From Pilimelia columellifera (lineage in GTDB: Bacteria; Actinomycetota; Actinomycetes; Mycobacteriales; Micromonosporaceae), in assembly GCF_039532605.1 (NCBI RefSeq), contig NZ_BAAARY010000003.1, positions 186,001 through 250,000 of the forward strand: a stretch of 64,000 nucleotides of DNA, read 5' to 3'. A program made the position numbers and the translations under genes. Shown piece after piece: positions 7,235 through 16,378 of this stretch. A model generated the notes under the pieces. It did no database searches. It had not been told where the DNA came from and worked only from the letters and a program-made list of their open reading frames with translations. Each line of letters opens with the position of its first letter. The stretch's first letter is position 1.

Positions 7235-9385
7235 TCAGCTCGAGGATGACGCCGGGTGCTCGGCGGGAGGGTGTTCCGGGGCGGGTGTCCGGACATCGGC
7301 ACGCCGGTCGGAGTCGCGTTCGGTCCAGGCCGGCGAACCGGCCGCCGGGTTGACGGCGCCAGCCGTGGACGCCGCAGCGGACGCGCGGCCGTCGAGCGGG
7401 ACCGTGCCGAGGGCGGCGGTGGGCGCCAGCCGGACCACCAGCCGGGCGCCGGTCGGCTCGGCGTCCTCGTACCAGATCGTGCCGCCGTTGAGCTCGACCA
7501 GGTGTCGGACGATGAAGAGCCCGAGCCCGGAGCCGGTCCTGCGGCCGTCAGCGCCGCGGGAGTGGGCGATCCGGTCGAACAGCCGGGCACGGTCCTCCGG
7601 CGGCACACCCGGGCCGTGGTCGCGGACGGTGAGCACGACGCCGTCGGCGCGCACGTCGGTGGCGAGCTCGAACGGCGGCGCCCCGTAGCTGACGGCGTTG
7701 TTGACCAGATTCTTGATCACCTGGTTGAGGTGCGCCCGGTCCACCAGCGCGCACAGGTTCGGGTCGACCCGGGTGTCGAGGGCGACGCCGGCCGGCAGGG
7801 TGGCGGCGACGGCGTCGACGACCTCGCTGATCGGCACGGCGGCGCGTCGGGCGCTGACGACCCCCGCGTCCAGCCGGAACAGCAGCAGCATGTCGTTGAT
7901 CATGTTGGTGAGGCGGCGGGTGTTGCGGTCGATCTTGGATGCGAGGTCCTGGCGGATGCCTTCGTCGAGCTGGTCCCACTCGGTGTTGAGCAGCTCGGAG
8001 AGGCTGGAGACCGAGCTGAGCGGCTGGGACACCTCGTGCGACATGATCGACATGAGGTCGCCCTTGAAGTGCGCCGCCTCGGCCAGCTCCTCGTGCCGCA
8101 GCTGGAGCTGCTGGTTGGCGGCCTCCAGCTGGGCGGCGTGCCGGGCGAGCGACTCCTCGGCCTGCCGGTGGTCGGTGATATCGACATAGGTGCCGACGTA
8201 CGCGCGCGGTCGGGACCGGTCGTCGAGCACCGGGGAGGTCATCGCCAGCACCGGCACCTGGGCGCCGTCGGGGCGGACGATGTGCCTGGTCTGGTTGGCG
8301 CCCGGGGTCCGGGGAGTCTGGTCCTCCCACGGATAGGGCGGACGTTGCCCGATGAGCTGGTCCCGTTCGCGGCCGAGGAGCCGGCAGCCGCTGGGATTGA
8401 CATCGATGACTTTCAGGTCGCGGTCGTGGACGAGGACCGCCTCGCTCATCGAGCGCAGCAGGGTGCCGCTGAAGTCCCGCTCGGCTGAGAGCGCCTCGAC
8501 GAGGGTGCGTTGCTGGTCGTCGGCCCGGTCCAGGACGCGGGCGGTGCCGCCGAGGACCACCATGAGCACGAGCACGAACGCGGCGGTGGCCAGGGAGATG
8601 GTGAGCGCCGGCTCACCCCAGCCGGCCTGGATCACGGCCCCGCTGACGACGGCGACGCCGACCGGCAGGAGCAACAGGGCGGGTCCGACCCGGCGGGACA
8701 GGGTGGCGCCGGGCCCGCCGCTGCGCAGGGGGCGTAGCAGGCCGTGTGCTGGGTGGGCCCAGATGATGCCGACGGTGAACATTAGAATGCTGACGGCGGT
8801 GAGCGGCGTCATGGTGATGAGGGCGCCGAGCGCCGGGACGCTGGTCTCGCCGATCACGTACGCCAGCAGGGTGACGCCGGCGATGGTGGCCGCGGCCGGC
8901 GCGAACGTGTGCGGCCACATGGCGTCCGGGTCACGGGCGTTGACCAGCGGCGGGATGACCAGCGCCAGCCCGACGAGCGCGATGGCGCAGCCGGACGCGG
9001 CGGACATCGGCTTGGGTTCGGGGGCGCCGGTGACGGCGGCTTCGCGGATCAGTCCTGCCAACGCCGACGGCCGGGCCGGGCCGAGGTGTTCCAGGATGCC
9101 GAGGGTCCCGACGAGGGCGACGCCGGCCCCCAGCGCGATGACCACGGCTCGTCGCAGCCGTCCGGGGGCGCCTAGGGCGAGCAGCAGGGCGATGCCGGCG
9201 ACGAACACGGCGACGGCGGCCTCCGGGGGCGGCGTGCCCAGCTCGGCGAGGGCGCGGTACCGCCGGCCCGTGCCCTCGCCGCTGCGCCACAAAGCGAGGG
9301 CGCCGCCGGTGAGCGCGAGCACGATGAGTCCCGAGAGCAGCGACAACCAGGTCGTTGGCTGGCGGACCCCGGGGAAGCGGCGCAC
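7235..9385 (-). CDS. Membrane PAS-domain sensor histidine kinase
   Basis: 716 residues from GTG 9385. About eight hydrophobic membrane segments occupy residues 10-290, followed by a PAS domain (VIDVNPSGCRLLGRERDQLIG, then a PAC-like GTYVDITDHRQ), a coiled linker, and a histidine kinase core. The phosphorylation site is in SIMSHEVSQPLSSV, the N box is VIKNLVNNAVSYG, and the ATP lid motifs are DHGPGVPPEDRARLF and GSGLGLFIVRHL. The last 75 residues are disordered. GGAGG five bases before GTG 9385 fixes the start; the longer frame begins at a TTG without a ribosome site. No response regulator is adjacent, so this is an orphan kinase; the OmpR-type regulator at 1218 is one possible partner. Confidence 0.88.
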   Translation of the reverse strand: MRRFPGVRQPTTWLSLLSGLIVLALTGGALALWRSGEGTGRRYRALAELGTPPPEAAVAVFVAGIALLLALGAPGRLRRAVVIALGAGVALVGTLGILEHLGPARPSALAGLIREAAVTGAPEPKPMSAASGCAIALVGLALVIPPLVNARDPDAMWPHTFAPAAATIAGVTLLAYVIGETSVPALGALITMTPLTAVSILMFTVGIIWAHPAHGLLRPLRSGGPGATLSRRVGPALLLLPVGVAVVSGAVIQAGWGEPALTISLATAAFVLVLMVVLGGTARVLDRADDQQRTLVEALSAERDFSGTLLRSMSEAVLVHDRDLKVIDVNPSGCRLLGRERDQLIGQRPPYPWEDQTPRTPGANQTRHIVRPDGAQVPVLAMTSPVLDDRSRPRAYVGTYVDITDHRQAEESLARHAAQLEAANQQLQLRHEELAEAAHFKGDLMSIMSHEVSQPLSSVSSLSELLNTEWDQLDEGIRQDLASKIDRNTRRLTNMINDMLLLFRLDAGVVSARRAAVPISEVVDAVAATLPAGVALDTRVDPNLCALVDRAHLNQVIKNLVNNAVSYGAPPFELATDVRADGVVLTVRDHGPGVPPEDRARLFDRIAHSRGADGRRTGSGLGLFIVRHLVELNGGTIWYEDAEPTGARLVVRLAPTAALGTVPLDGRASAAASTAGAVNPAAGSPAWTERDSDRRADVRTPAPEHPPAEHPASSSS

Positions 9386-9503
9386 CTGTGACCTCCACGA
9401 AAAAGCGCGGAGCCCCAGACTATCCGCCAATTAACCCAATAGTCGGATTTAACAACAGAACCGATATTTGCTCTGGTGTTCTGGAGTAACTGATGACGCC
9501 TGC

Positions 9504-10163
9504 TCAGCGTTTGCGCGCCAACGTGAGTCCATCGGCGAACAGCAGCATGACCGACTCGACCCGCTCGTCACCCGAGACCTTGTCGTTGAACGCCGCCAAC
9601 GCCCGGGTGTCCTCGTCCCCGGCGTCCGGATCCAACACCCGGCCGCTCCACAGCACGTTGTCGACCACGATGAGGCCGCCGACGCGCAACCGTGGCACCA
9701 GCAGATCCCAGTAGCGGCCGTAGCTGGGCTTGTCGGCGTCGATGAAGGCGAAGTCGAAGGTCGGCTCGGCCGGCGTCGCGGCGAGGGTCTCGGCCGCCGG
9801 TCCGATCCGCAGCTCGATCCGGTCGTCGACGCCCGCCCTGGCCCAGAACTCCCGGGCGATGGCGGTGAACTCCTCGGAGACATCCAGGCACAGCATCCGG
9901 CCATCAGCCGGCAGGGCCCGCGCCACCGCCAACGAGCTGAGGCCGGTGAACGTGCCCACCTCCACAGCCTGACGGGCGCCGCAGAGCCGGGCCAGCATTC
10001 CGAGCAGCGTCGACTGCTCCGCTGACACCTGCATCACCGCCTCGTCGGGCAGGGCCGCCCGGGTGCGCTCCACCAGCGCGGCCACGAGATCGTCGGGCGC
10101 GGTGGTGTGGGCCACCGTGTACTCACGCAGATCAACGGGCAGGTAGCTGTACGAAGAAGCCAT
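9504..10163 (-). CDS. SAM-dependent O-methyltransferase (catechol/caffeoyl-CoA type)
   Basis: 219 residues. The class I methyltransferase motifs are present in order: AVEVGTFTGLSSLAVARAL for SAM binding, LCLDVSEE for the ribose-binding acid, FDFAFIDADKPSYGRYWD with the metal-binding Asp, and IVVDNVLWSGRV. These match the cation-dependent O-methyltransferase family that acts on catechol-like substrates. There is no signal peptide. It reads in the same direction as the downstream sensor kinase but with a 118-base A/T-rich gap, so the two are probably separate units. The substrate cannot be told from the sequence. Confidence 0.88.
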   Translation of the reverse strand: MASSYSYLPVDLREYTVAHTTAPDDLVAALVERTRAALPDEAVMQVSAEQSTLLGMLARLCGARQAVEVGTFTGLSSLAVARALPADGRMLCLDVSEEFTAIAREFWARAGVDDRIELRIGPAAETLAATPAEPTFDFAFIDADKPSYGRYWDLLVPRLRVGGLIVVDNVLWSGRVLDPDAGDEDTRALAAFNDKVSGDERVESVMLLFADGLTLARKR

Positions 10164-10221
10164 GCCGACAACCCTAACGGGCGGCCGGCATGGCTTCCAG
10201 ACCCTGCGGGGGCGGCAGGCG

Positions 10222-10461
10222 TCAGCCCGACGCGGTGCGGTCGGCGCCCTGCCAGACGAAACCGTTCTCGATGATCACCCGCTCGGCTGCGCGCAGGATG
10301 TCCTCGGTGTGGCGGTTCGCGTGGTGTCCGCAGAACACCAGCTCCCCACCTCCGTGGGGGAGCGTGAAGGTCAGCTTCGCCGCCGCCGCGCAGCGGTCAC
10401 AGCGTTCGCTCATCTCCGGCACGACGTGGAGCCGGGGCGGTGGCAGCAGCGTCGACGACAT
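10222..10461 (-). CDS. Small zinc-ribbon-like protein (DUF7455 type)
   Basis: 79 residues. The middle contains ERCDRCAAAAKLTF and ELVFCGHHANRH, a CxxC...CxHH arrangement expected to bind one zinc ion. This layout is common in a small protein found across actinobacteria next to housekeeping and sigma genes; its role is unknown. ATG 10461 is preceded by AAGGAGGCC. It stands alone between the O-methyltransferase and the glycosidase gene. The 266 bases between it and the next gene show no further frame. Confidence 0.75.
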   Translation of the reverse strand: MSSTLLPPPRLHVVPEMSERCDRCAAAAKLTFTLPHGGGELVFCGHHANRHTEDILRAAERVIIENGFVWQGADRTASG

Positions 10462-10727
10462 GGTGGCCTCCTTGGTGGCGTAGCGGCGACTGGCGCCTCA
10501 ACCGTTCCCGATCGGCCCCGCGAGCTCGTCGCTGAGCAGATCACGGCCTCGCGTCGGTGGCGACTGGGGTCGTGACCGGGTGCCAGCCGGTTGCGTCCGG
10601 TTCGATGTCGACCACTCGGTGACTGCGCACCCGAACCGCAACGCACGGAAACCCTTGTCGATCCCTGGCCTGGACAACCTCGAATGAGTCCGCACCTCCC
10701 GCGGAGTCGAGGCAAGGAGATCACATA

Positions 10728-12419
10728 GTGACCCAGCGAACCACCACCCGGTTCAACGGATACCGCCGTGGCGTCGTACGCGTCCTGGCCCCAGCGCTCG
10801 CCACGGCGACCGCGCTGAGTGGAACTGTCCTCAGCGGATCGGCCGCCAGCGCCGACGACATGACATACACCACCCGCGTTCTCAAGGTCACGGCCTCGGA
10901 CGACGCCTACACCGCCAGCACCGCCGCCACGACCAACACCGGGTCGTGGACCAAGCTGGTCACCGGCCGGGCGGGCACGGCGTCCTATCTGTCCTACCTG
11001 AAGTTTCCGGTCGGGACGCTGGCCAGCGGCGCGAGCGTCACCAACGCCTCGCTGACGCTGACCCGCGACGTTGAGAAGCTCCCGACCAGCCTCAAGGTCA
11101 AGAAGGTGGCGAGCACCTCGTGGACCGAGGGCTCGTTGACGCACGCCAACCGGGCCGTTCTCGGCGCCGACGTGGCCACCGTCCAGCCGGCTGCGACCGC
11201 GGCGACCGTCACCTTCAACCTCACCAGCGCGGTGCGGGCCGGTGGCACGCATGCCTTCGCCGTCACCAATCCCGGCGCCGGCCTGGCCCGGTTCCGGTCG
11301 TCGGAGCTGGCCACCGGCAAGCCGACGCTGACCGTGACGGTCCGTGAGCCGGTGGCGCCGCGTCCGCCGAAGCCGACCCCGACCACCGCGCCGACCACCG
11401 CCCCGACCACCGCGCCGACGACGGCGCCGACCACCGCGCCGCCGACAACTACCGCGCCCACTCCGACGCCGACCAAGCGTGAGTGCGCTGTGGACGCCAT
11501 GCTGGTTCCCAGCTGTGGCGTGCTGTGGGGCGCGGCCGCGGGCGGCTTCGCCAGCACCCCGCGTGACCAGGCCCTACGCGAGTGGGAGGCCAAGTCCGGC
11601 CGCACCGCGTCGGTCTACCACACGTACCACCGGGGCGACGAGATGTTCCCGACCAAGGCGGAGATCGCCATGGCGAACGAGGCCGGCAAGCCGCGCCTGC
11701 TGTTCACCAACTGGAAGGTAAACTACGGCGGCAAGTGGGCCGACGTCGCTGCTGGCAAGTACGACGCCCGCATCGACGCGCTCTCGGCGTACATCAAGGC
11801 GAACTACCGCGACAAGTTCTTCATGACCATGCACCACGAGCCCGAGAACGACGTCGTCGCGACCGCCGGCTCGGGCATGACCGCCAAGGACTTCGCGGCG
11901 ATGTTCCGGCACACCGTCAAGCGGATGCGCGCCAACGGCGTCGACAACGCGGTGTTCGTGGTGGCCTACATGGGCATCGAGAAGTTCTACAACCAGTCGT
12001 GGTGGTACGACCTGTACCCGGGCGACGACGTTGTCGACTGGATCGGTCTGGACGCCTATGTCGCCTCCAAGCCCGGTGGCTACCACTACGGCACCCTCAC
12101 CGACCTGGTCAACCGCACCACCGACCCGGCCAAGTTCCCCGGCTTCTACAACTGGCACCAGAAGTTCCACGCCAGCAAGCCGTTGATGCTGTCGGAGTGG
12201 GGCGTGCACGAGTACGCCGAGGACCCGGCCCAGAAGGCCAAGATCCTGTCGTCGGTCCTCGCTGAGCTGGGCAAGTTCCCGGCCATCAAGGGCATGCTGT
12301 GGTTCGACACCGAGAAGGACCAGAACGGCTCGGACATCCGCATCGACAGCTCCGGCGCGGCGCTGACCGAGTTCCGCAAGATCGCCGCAGACCCGCGGTT
12401 CGTGGTGCGCGTCCGCTGA
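10728..12419 (+). CDS. Secreted modular glycosidase: DNRLRE/CBM96-like domain plus GH26-like domain
   Basis: 563 residues from GTG 10728 (AAGGAG seven bases upstream). The order is signal peptide (ending near ASA-DD, residue 44); a beta-sandwich domain of the DNRLRE/CBM96 kind (about 50-205, SYLSYLKFPV and TVTFNLTSAV); a threonine-proline-alanine linker (about 210-245); and a TIM-barrel of GH26 type. In the last, a Glu in MTMHHEPEND would be the acid/base and a Glu in LMLSEWGVHEY the nucleophile. GH26 enzymes mostly cut mannans or related beta-glycans; the exact substrate is not evident. It probably digests plant or fungal polysaccharide outside the cell. Confidence 0.8.
   Translation: MTQRTTTRFNGYRRGVVRVLAPALATATALSGTVLSGSAASADDMTYTTRVLKVTASDDAYTASTAATTNTGSWTKLVTGRAGTASYLSYLKFPVGTLASGASVTNASLTLTRDVEKLPTSLKVKKVASTSWTEGSLTHANRAVLGADVATVQPAATAATVTFNLTSAVRAGGTHAFAVTNPGAGLARFRSSELATGKPTLTVTVREPVAPRPPKPTPTTAPTTAPTTAPTTAPTTAPPTTTAPTPTPTKRECAVDAMLVPSCGVLWGAAAGGFASTPRDQALREWEAKSGRTASVYHTYHRGDEMFPTKAEIAMANEAGKPRLLFTNWKVNYGGKWADVAAGKYDARIDALSAYIKANYRDKFFMTMHHEPENDVVATAGSGMTAKDFAAMFRHTVKRMRANGVDNAVFVVAYMGIEKFYNQSWWYDLYPGDDVVDWIGLDAYVASKPGGYHYGTLTDLVNRTTDPAKFPGFYNWHQKFHASKPLMLSEWGVHEYAEDPAQKAKILSSVLAELGKFPAIKGMLWFDTEKDQNGSDIRIDSSGAALTEFRKIAADPRFVVRVR
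11381..11440 (+). repeat. Five tandem 12-bp units encoding a Thr-Pro linker
   Basis: Five head-to-tail 12-base units (GACCACCGCGCC with one to three changes) encode TTAP repeats joining the two domains of the glycosidase. Repeat number is likely to vary between strains by slippage. Confidence 0.85.
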
Positions 12420-12449
12420 CGCGTCACCGCTGAGCGACTCTCTGGGGCC

Positions 12450-12488
12450 GGGCCCCGCGTTGACTGATCATCCGTCGGCGCGGGGCCC
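12450..12488 (+). terminator. Hairpin terminator after the glycosidase gene
   Basis: Perfect 10-bp stem (GGGCCCCGCG / CGCGGGGCCC) with a 19-base loop, 30 bases after the stop. Confidence 0.55.
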
Positions 12489-12620
12489 GAGCCGTGCCCG
12501 CCGCCCGGCCGACACGGAAAAACACGCGCTGGTTCCCTCAGGCCGCCGTCGTCAACGCCGATCAGCCTCGCACGGCCGCATGGAAGCGGTCGACGTAGCA
12601 ACGGCCAGGAAGGCAGTGTC

Positions 12621-14684
12621 ATGCGGCGTGCGCACCTGCGAGCAGTGACCATCACGGCGGCGTGCGCCGCCGCGATCCCGTCCGCCCTCCTGGCGGTGGC
12701 GTCGCCAGCAGGCGCCGTCCCCGTCAGCGTCCCGCCGCCGAGCGTGATCGCCGCCCCGGTGGCCGACCCCGCGCCGGCCCCGGCCGAGCCGGGAGCGCTC
12801 ATCGTCGGGCTGAGGCCCGGCGCCGACGCCACCGCGCCGGCCCGCCGCTTGGAGCACGTCCACCACATCGACGTCGTGGACGCCGAGCGGGTCAGCCCGA
12901 CCACGGCCACGGTCGAGGTCTCCGCCGCCGACGCGGCCGGGGCGATCGTCGCGCTGCGCGCCGACCCGGCCGTCCGTTACGTGGAGCGTGACAAGCGCGC
13001 CAAGGTCGCAGCCGTCACCGCCAACGACCACTTCCGCTCCCAGCAGTGGGCCCTGGACCGGATCGCCGTCCCGGGCGCCTGGCAGCGCACCACCGGCTCG
13101 GCCGAGGTGACGGTGGCGGTCATCGACACCGGCGTCAGCGCGCACCCCGACCTGCCGGTCGGCCGCATCGTCGCCGGTCACGACTTCGTCAACGACGACG
13201 CGAACGCCGCCGATGACCACGGTCACGGCACCCAGGTCGCCACGACCATCGCCGGCGCCGGCAACGACGCCGGCGGCGGCTACCACGGCGGGGCGGCCGG
13301 GGTGTGCTGGAGCTGCAAGATCATGCCGATCAAGGTGTTGGCCAGCGACGGGTACGGCTGGTATAGCGACATCGCCGCCGGTATCCGGTGGGCGGCCGAC
13401 CACGACGCCGATGTCATCAACCTGTCCCTCGGCGGCCCGTCCACCGACGCACTGCTCAACGAGGCCGTCGCCTACGCGGTCGCCCACGACGTGCTCGTGC
13501 TCGCCGCGGCCGGCAACGACGGCGTCAGCTCGCGGCAGTACCCGGCGGCGATCGCCGGCGTGCTGTCGGTCGGCGCGTCGACCAGCGCCGACGCCCGCTA
13601 CTCATGGTCCAACTACGGCAGCTCCTGGGTCGACGTCGCCGCGCCCGGCTGCGTCATCACCGGCGGCCGGTTCAGCTCCTGGTACTCGTTCTGCGGCACC
13701 TCCGCGGCCACCCCGGTCGTCGCCGGCGTGGCGGCGCTGGCCCTGGCAGCCGATCCTGGGTCCACCGCGGCCGAGCTGGCCGCCGCGATCACCGCGACCG
13801 CCGACCCGCTGGCGTCGGCGTGGACGGCCCATGGCCGGGTCAACGCCCTGGACGTGGTCCAGACGGTGGCCTCGGCCGGCGCCCCGGTGATCACCCCGGG
13901 TGGCGTCGTCGCCCAGTCCCTGGTGCGCGGCTCGATCAACGTGACCGCTGAGGCCACCGACGACGACGGTGTGGCGAGCATGTCGCTGCTGGTGAACGGG
14001 GTGGTCTCCAGCACCGTCGCCGGCGCCGGTCCGTACGGGTTCGGGCTGTCGACGGTCGGGATGCCCCGGAACACCGCGCTGACTCTGGTGGCCACCGACA
14101 ACCTGGGCACGGTCGGGGTGGCTGCGCTGCCGCTGCTGGTCGACAACGTCGTGCCGGCGCTGTCGGTCAGCTCGCCGGTCGCGAACGGCTACGCGCGTTC
14201 GACGGTGCGGGTCCACACCAGCGCCTCGGACCTCAGCGGCGTCAGCCGGGTCTCGCTCTACGTCAACGGCGCGCTGGTGTCCACCGACACCGCGGCCCCG
14301 TTCGCGCCGGGCTGGTACTCGGGCCGCTACAGCGGGCGGGTGCTGTTGACCGTCAAGGCGTGGGACGCCGCCGGCAACGTCAAGGCGCACAGCCGGTACG
14401 TCACGGTTGACAACGCCGCCCCGGCGGTGGGGTTCCGGTCCGCTCCGCGCTCCGGCGCCCGGGTCTCGCGCACCGTCACCGTCACCGCCAACGCGGGCGA
14501 CCGGTACGGCATCGCCCGGGTCGACCTGCTGGTCAACGGCCGGGTCGTGGCCCGCGACTACACCAGCGGCTACGCCATGCGGGTCAACACCGACCGGTTC
14601 GGACGGAAGCTGACGGTGGCGTTGCGGGCGGTTGACCGCGCCGGCAACTCCCGGATCACCAGCTCCCGCGCCTGGCGTTCCTGA
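12621..14684 (+). CDS. Secreted subtilisin (S8) with C-terminal Ig-like domains
   Basis: 687 residues. The order is signal peptide (to about residue 33); an inhibitor-like propeptide (about 55-130, ending AVRYVERDKRAKV); a subtilisin catalytic domain with Asp in VAVIDTGVSAHPDL, His in DDHGHGTQVA, Asn in AAAGNDG and Ser in FCGTSAATPVVAG; then about three immunoglobulin-like repeats. Each of those repeats contains a variant of V-LLVNGV--- and ends near DNA--PAV. The repeats probably attach the enzyme to cell wall or substrate. ATG 12621 follows GGAAGG. It is the second S8 protease within 9 kb but is not a copy of the first: the catalytic motifs and domain order differ. Confidence 0.9.
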   Translation: MRRAHLRAVTITAACAAAIPSALLAVASPAGAVPVSVPPPSVIAAPVADPAPAPAEPGALIVGLRPGADATAPARRLEHVHHIDVVDAERVSPTTATVEVSAADAAGAIVALRADPAVRYVERDKRAKVAAVTANDHFRSQQWALDRIAVPGAWQRTTGSAEVTVAVIDTGVSAHPDLPVGRIVAGHDFVNDDANAADDHGHGTQVATTIAGAGNDAGGGYHGGAAGVCWSCKIMPIKVLASDGYGWYSDIAAGIRWAADHDADVINLSLGGPSTDALLNEAVAYAVAHDVLVLAAAGNDGVSSRQYPAAIAGVLSVGASTSADARYSWSNYGSSWVDVAAPGCVITGGRFSSWYSFCGTSAATPVVAGVAALALAADPGSTAAELAAAITATADPLASAWTAHGRVNALDVVQTVASAGAPVITPGGVVAQSLVRGSINVTAEATDDDGVASMSLLVNGVVSSTVAGAGPYGFGLSTVGMPRNTALTLVATDNLGTVGVAALPLLVDNVVPALSVSSPVANGYARSTVRVHTSASDLSGVSRVSLYVNGALVSTDTAAPFAPGWYSGRYSGRVLLTVKAWDAAGNVKAHSRYVTVDNAAPAVGFRSAPRSGARVSRTVTVTANAGDRYGIARVDLLVNGRVVARDYTSGYAMRVNTDRFGRKLTVALRAVDRAGNSRITSSRAWRS

Positions 14685-14892
14685 CCTGGCCGCTCCGGCC
14701 GGACCCGCCCGGTTTGACCGGCGTCGGGACGGGAACCCGGTCGGCGACTGAGGTCAGCGGCCAGCTACCGGGCGACGGGGCGTGCCGCCGTCGGCGCCGG
14801 GAGGACCTGATAGAGCACAAGGACGACCATCTCATCGCGACCGGCGACCGGGTGGTGGCGACAGCGGCCGCCGGGGCTGGGACCCCGCGCCG

Positions 14893-15306
14893 GTGGAGCT
14901 GACGCTGGCCTCAGCGGTCGACTGGCTGGTGACGGCGGTCGAGGCGGCTGGCGCGCTGGTCATCGTCGTGGGGACCGCGGCGGCGCTGGGCCGGTTCCTC
15001 GTCGTCGTGGTCCGGTCCCGGCGCACCGACGCCTTCACAGCTGTGCGGCTGCGGCTGGGCCGGTACCTGGCGTTGGCTCTGGAGTTCCAGCTCGCCGCTG
15101 ACCTGTTGCGTACCGCTGTGGGCCCCACCATGCAGGAGATCGTCGAGCTGGCGGCGATCGCGACGATCCGGACCGCCCTCAACTACTTCCTCAGCCGGGA
15201 GATCTCCCGGGAGCGGGCTGAGCTGGCTGATCACCCGGTCGGGGGACTGACGCCCGACCCGATCGACGACCTGCCCGCGGACCGGGGGAGCGGCGCCGCC
15301 CGCTGA
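14893..15306 (+). CDS. DUF1622-family membrane protein
   Basis: About 137 residues from GTG 14893. Hydrophobic segments lie near residues 12-35 (VEAAGALVIVVGTAAALGRFL) and 58-75, followed by QEIVELAAIATIRTALNYFLSREI, the signature end of the DUF1622 family of two- or three-helix inner-membrane proteins of unknown role. The C-terminal 30 residues are polar. The longer frame from 14782 opens with arginine/proline-rich residues that look like non-coding sequence, so the later GTG is preferred although its ribosome site is poor. The 208 bases upstream show no gene. Confidence 0.65.
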   Translation: MELTLASAVDWLVTAVEAAGALVIVVGTAAALGRFLVVVVRSRRTDAFTAVRLRLGRYLALALEFQLAADLLRTAVGPTMQEIVELAAIATIRTALNYFLSREISRERAELADHPVGGLTPDPIDDLPADRGSGAAR

Positions 15307-15331
15307 CCGCCGACGCGAACCGCGCCGGGCG

Positions 15332-16015
15332 TCAGCTGGTCGATGGCGCTGGCGCTGGCGATCCAGGGGGAGCGGGCGACGGCGAGGCTGTCGGGCTGAC
15401 GCTGGGCGTGGGCGGGCTGGTCGGGGTGGCGCTGGGCGAGGCTGTCGGGCCCGGGTTGGGCGAGGGGAGATCGCGATCGGTCGGGACCTCGTCCGTCGGG
15501 GGCCTGGTCGGCGTCGGCACGCCGACGCCGCCGGGCAGTGAACGGTCGGGCCCCGGCGGCGCCGCGTCGCCGCCCGCTCTGGCGGCGGCGGTCGCGGGGC
15601 GGATGAGCGCCGCCGAGGACCGGGTCTGGGGCGGCGTAGCCACCGCGCCGCCGCTGCCGGCGGGCGCCCGGGCGCTGCCACTGTCGGCAGCGTCGCCGGT
15701 CGGCTCGACGACCACCGGGGGCGCCGGCGGCTCGCCCTGGGCCTGGACGACGGTCGACTGACCGGGCCGGACGGTGTCGAACGTGGGGCCGAGCCCGGCG
15801 GCGGCCAGGAGGCACAGCGCGCCTAGCCCGGCGCCGGAGAGAGCGAGGCGACGACTGCGTCGCCGGCTGCGCGCGGCGGCCTCGGCGAGATCGTCCTGGT
15901 CGGTGTCGAGCAGCGCGTCGATAGTCACCATTCGGGAATCGCCGGCGTCCGGCGGGGCCGGAACGGCGATGTCGATGGCGGCGCGAGTGGGGCTGCCCGC
16001 TGCCTGAGATGACAT
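15332..16015 (-). CDS. Hypothetical single-pass membrane protein with Pro/Ser/Thr-rich tail
   Basis: About 227 residues. A cytoplasmic N-terminal part with acidic stretch (LLDTDQDDLAEAAARSRRRSRR) precedes one membrane helix (ALSGAGLGALCLLAAAGLG). After this comes an extracellular region dominated by proline, serine, threonine and alanine, ending in SPTASPSPAPP-type repeats. The layout suggests a cell-surface protein with a flexible stalk; no domain is recognisable. The start is uncertain: ATG 16015 is used here, while ATG 16057 would add 14 residues, and neither has a good ribosome site. It converges with the DUF1622 gene. Confidence 0.55.
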   Translation of the reverse strand: MSSQAAGSPTRAAIDIAVPAPPDAGDSRMVTIDALLDTDQDDLAEAAARSRRRSRRLALSGAGLGALCLLAAAGLGPTFDTVRPGQSTVVQAQGEPPAPPVVVEPTGDAADSGSARAPAGSGGAVATPPQTRSSAALIRPATAAARAGGDAAPPGPDRSLPGGVGVPTPTRPPTDEVPTDRDLPSPNPGPTASPSATPTSPPTPSVSPTASPSPAPPGSPAPAPSTS

Positions 16016-16378
16016 GGAGTCACTAAAGCACGAAGGGCCTCGATAATCGAGATCCATAAATGGTTCAGGTGTTCTGAGCTGGCAATAAGTCGTGCAAATC
16101 GCCGCTCGGGCGGGATGGTCGCGTCTGGATTTAGCCCTGAATTGCCTACGCTGAGTGACTGATCCACTATGGACTGACTAGCCGAGAGTGCCGGATCAGA
16201 AATTTATTGATAATTACTATCTAGGGCATATATGCGGAGATATTGCGATGGAAGGTAGAACCAGCGCCAACCGAAGGTTCAAGCGCGAGTAACATTCGCA
16301 ACTGAAGCCGACTGTGAGTGACCGATGTAGTGGGTGGCAACCTACGCCGCTCGCCAAACCGACGCCGAGGGGGCCGCC
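16016..16378. other. A/T-richer intergenic region before the chemotaxis operon
   Basis: 363 bases between divergent genes with no supported frame. Composition is clearly lower in G+C than the surroundings, especially 16196-16250. A perfect 10-bp palindrome GCATATATGC lies at 16226-16235. I found no exact CTCA-N15/17-GCCGAA promoter here. The region probably carries the promoters of the stalked surface protein (-) and of the receiver-cheA operon (+), but I cannot place them. Confidence 0.4.

Noticed and set aside
10610..10640. CGGTTGC-like pair before the glycosidase as a TcrA-type box
   Set aside because: The copies near 10587-10604 are three, not four, bases apart and the second has two mismatches.
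16226..16235. Palindrome GCATATATGC as an operator
   Set aside because: Only 10 bases, single copy, in an A/T-rich stretch; no regulator can be linked to it.
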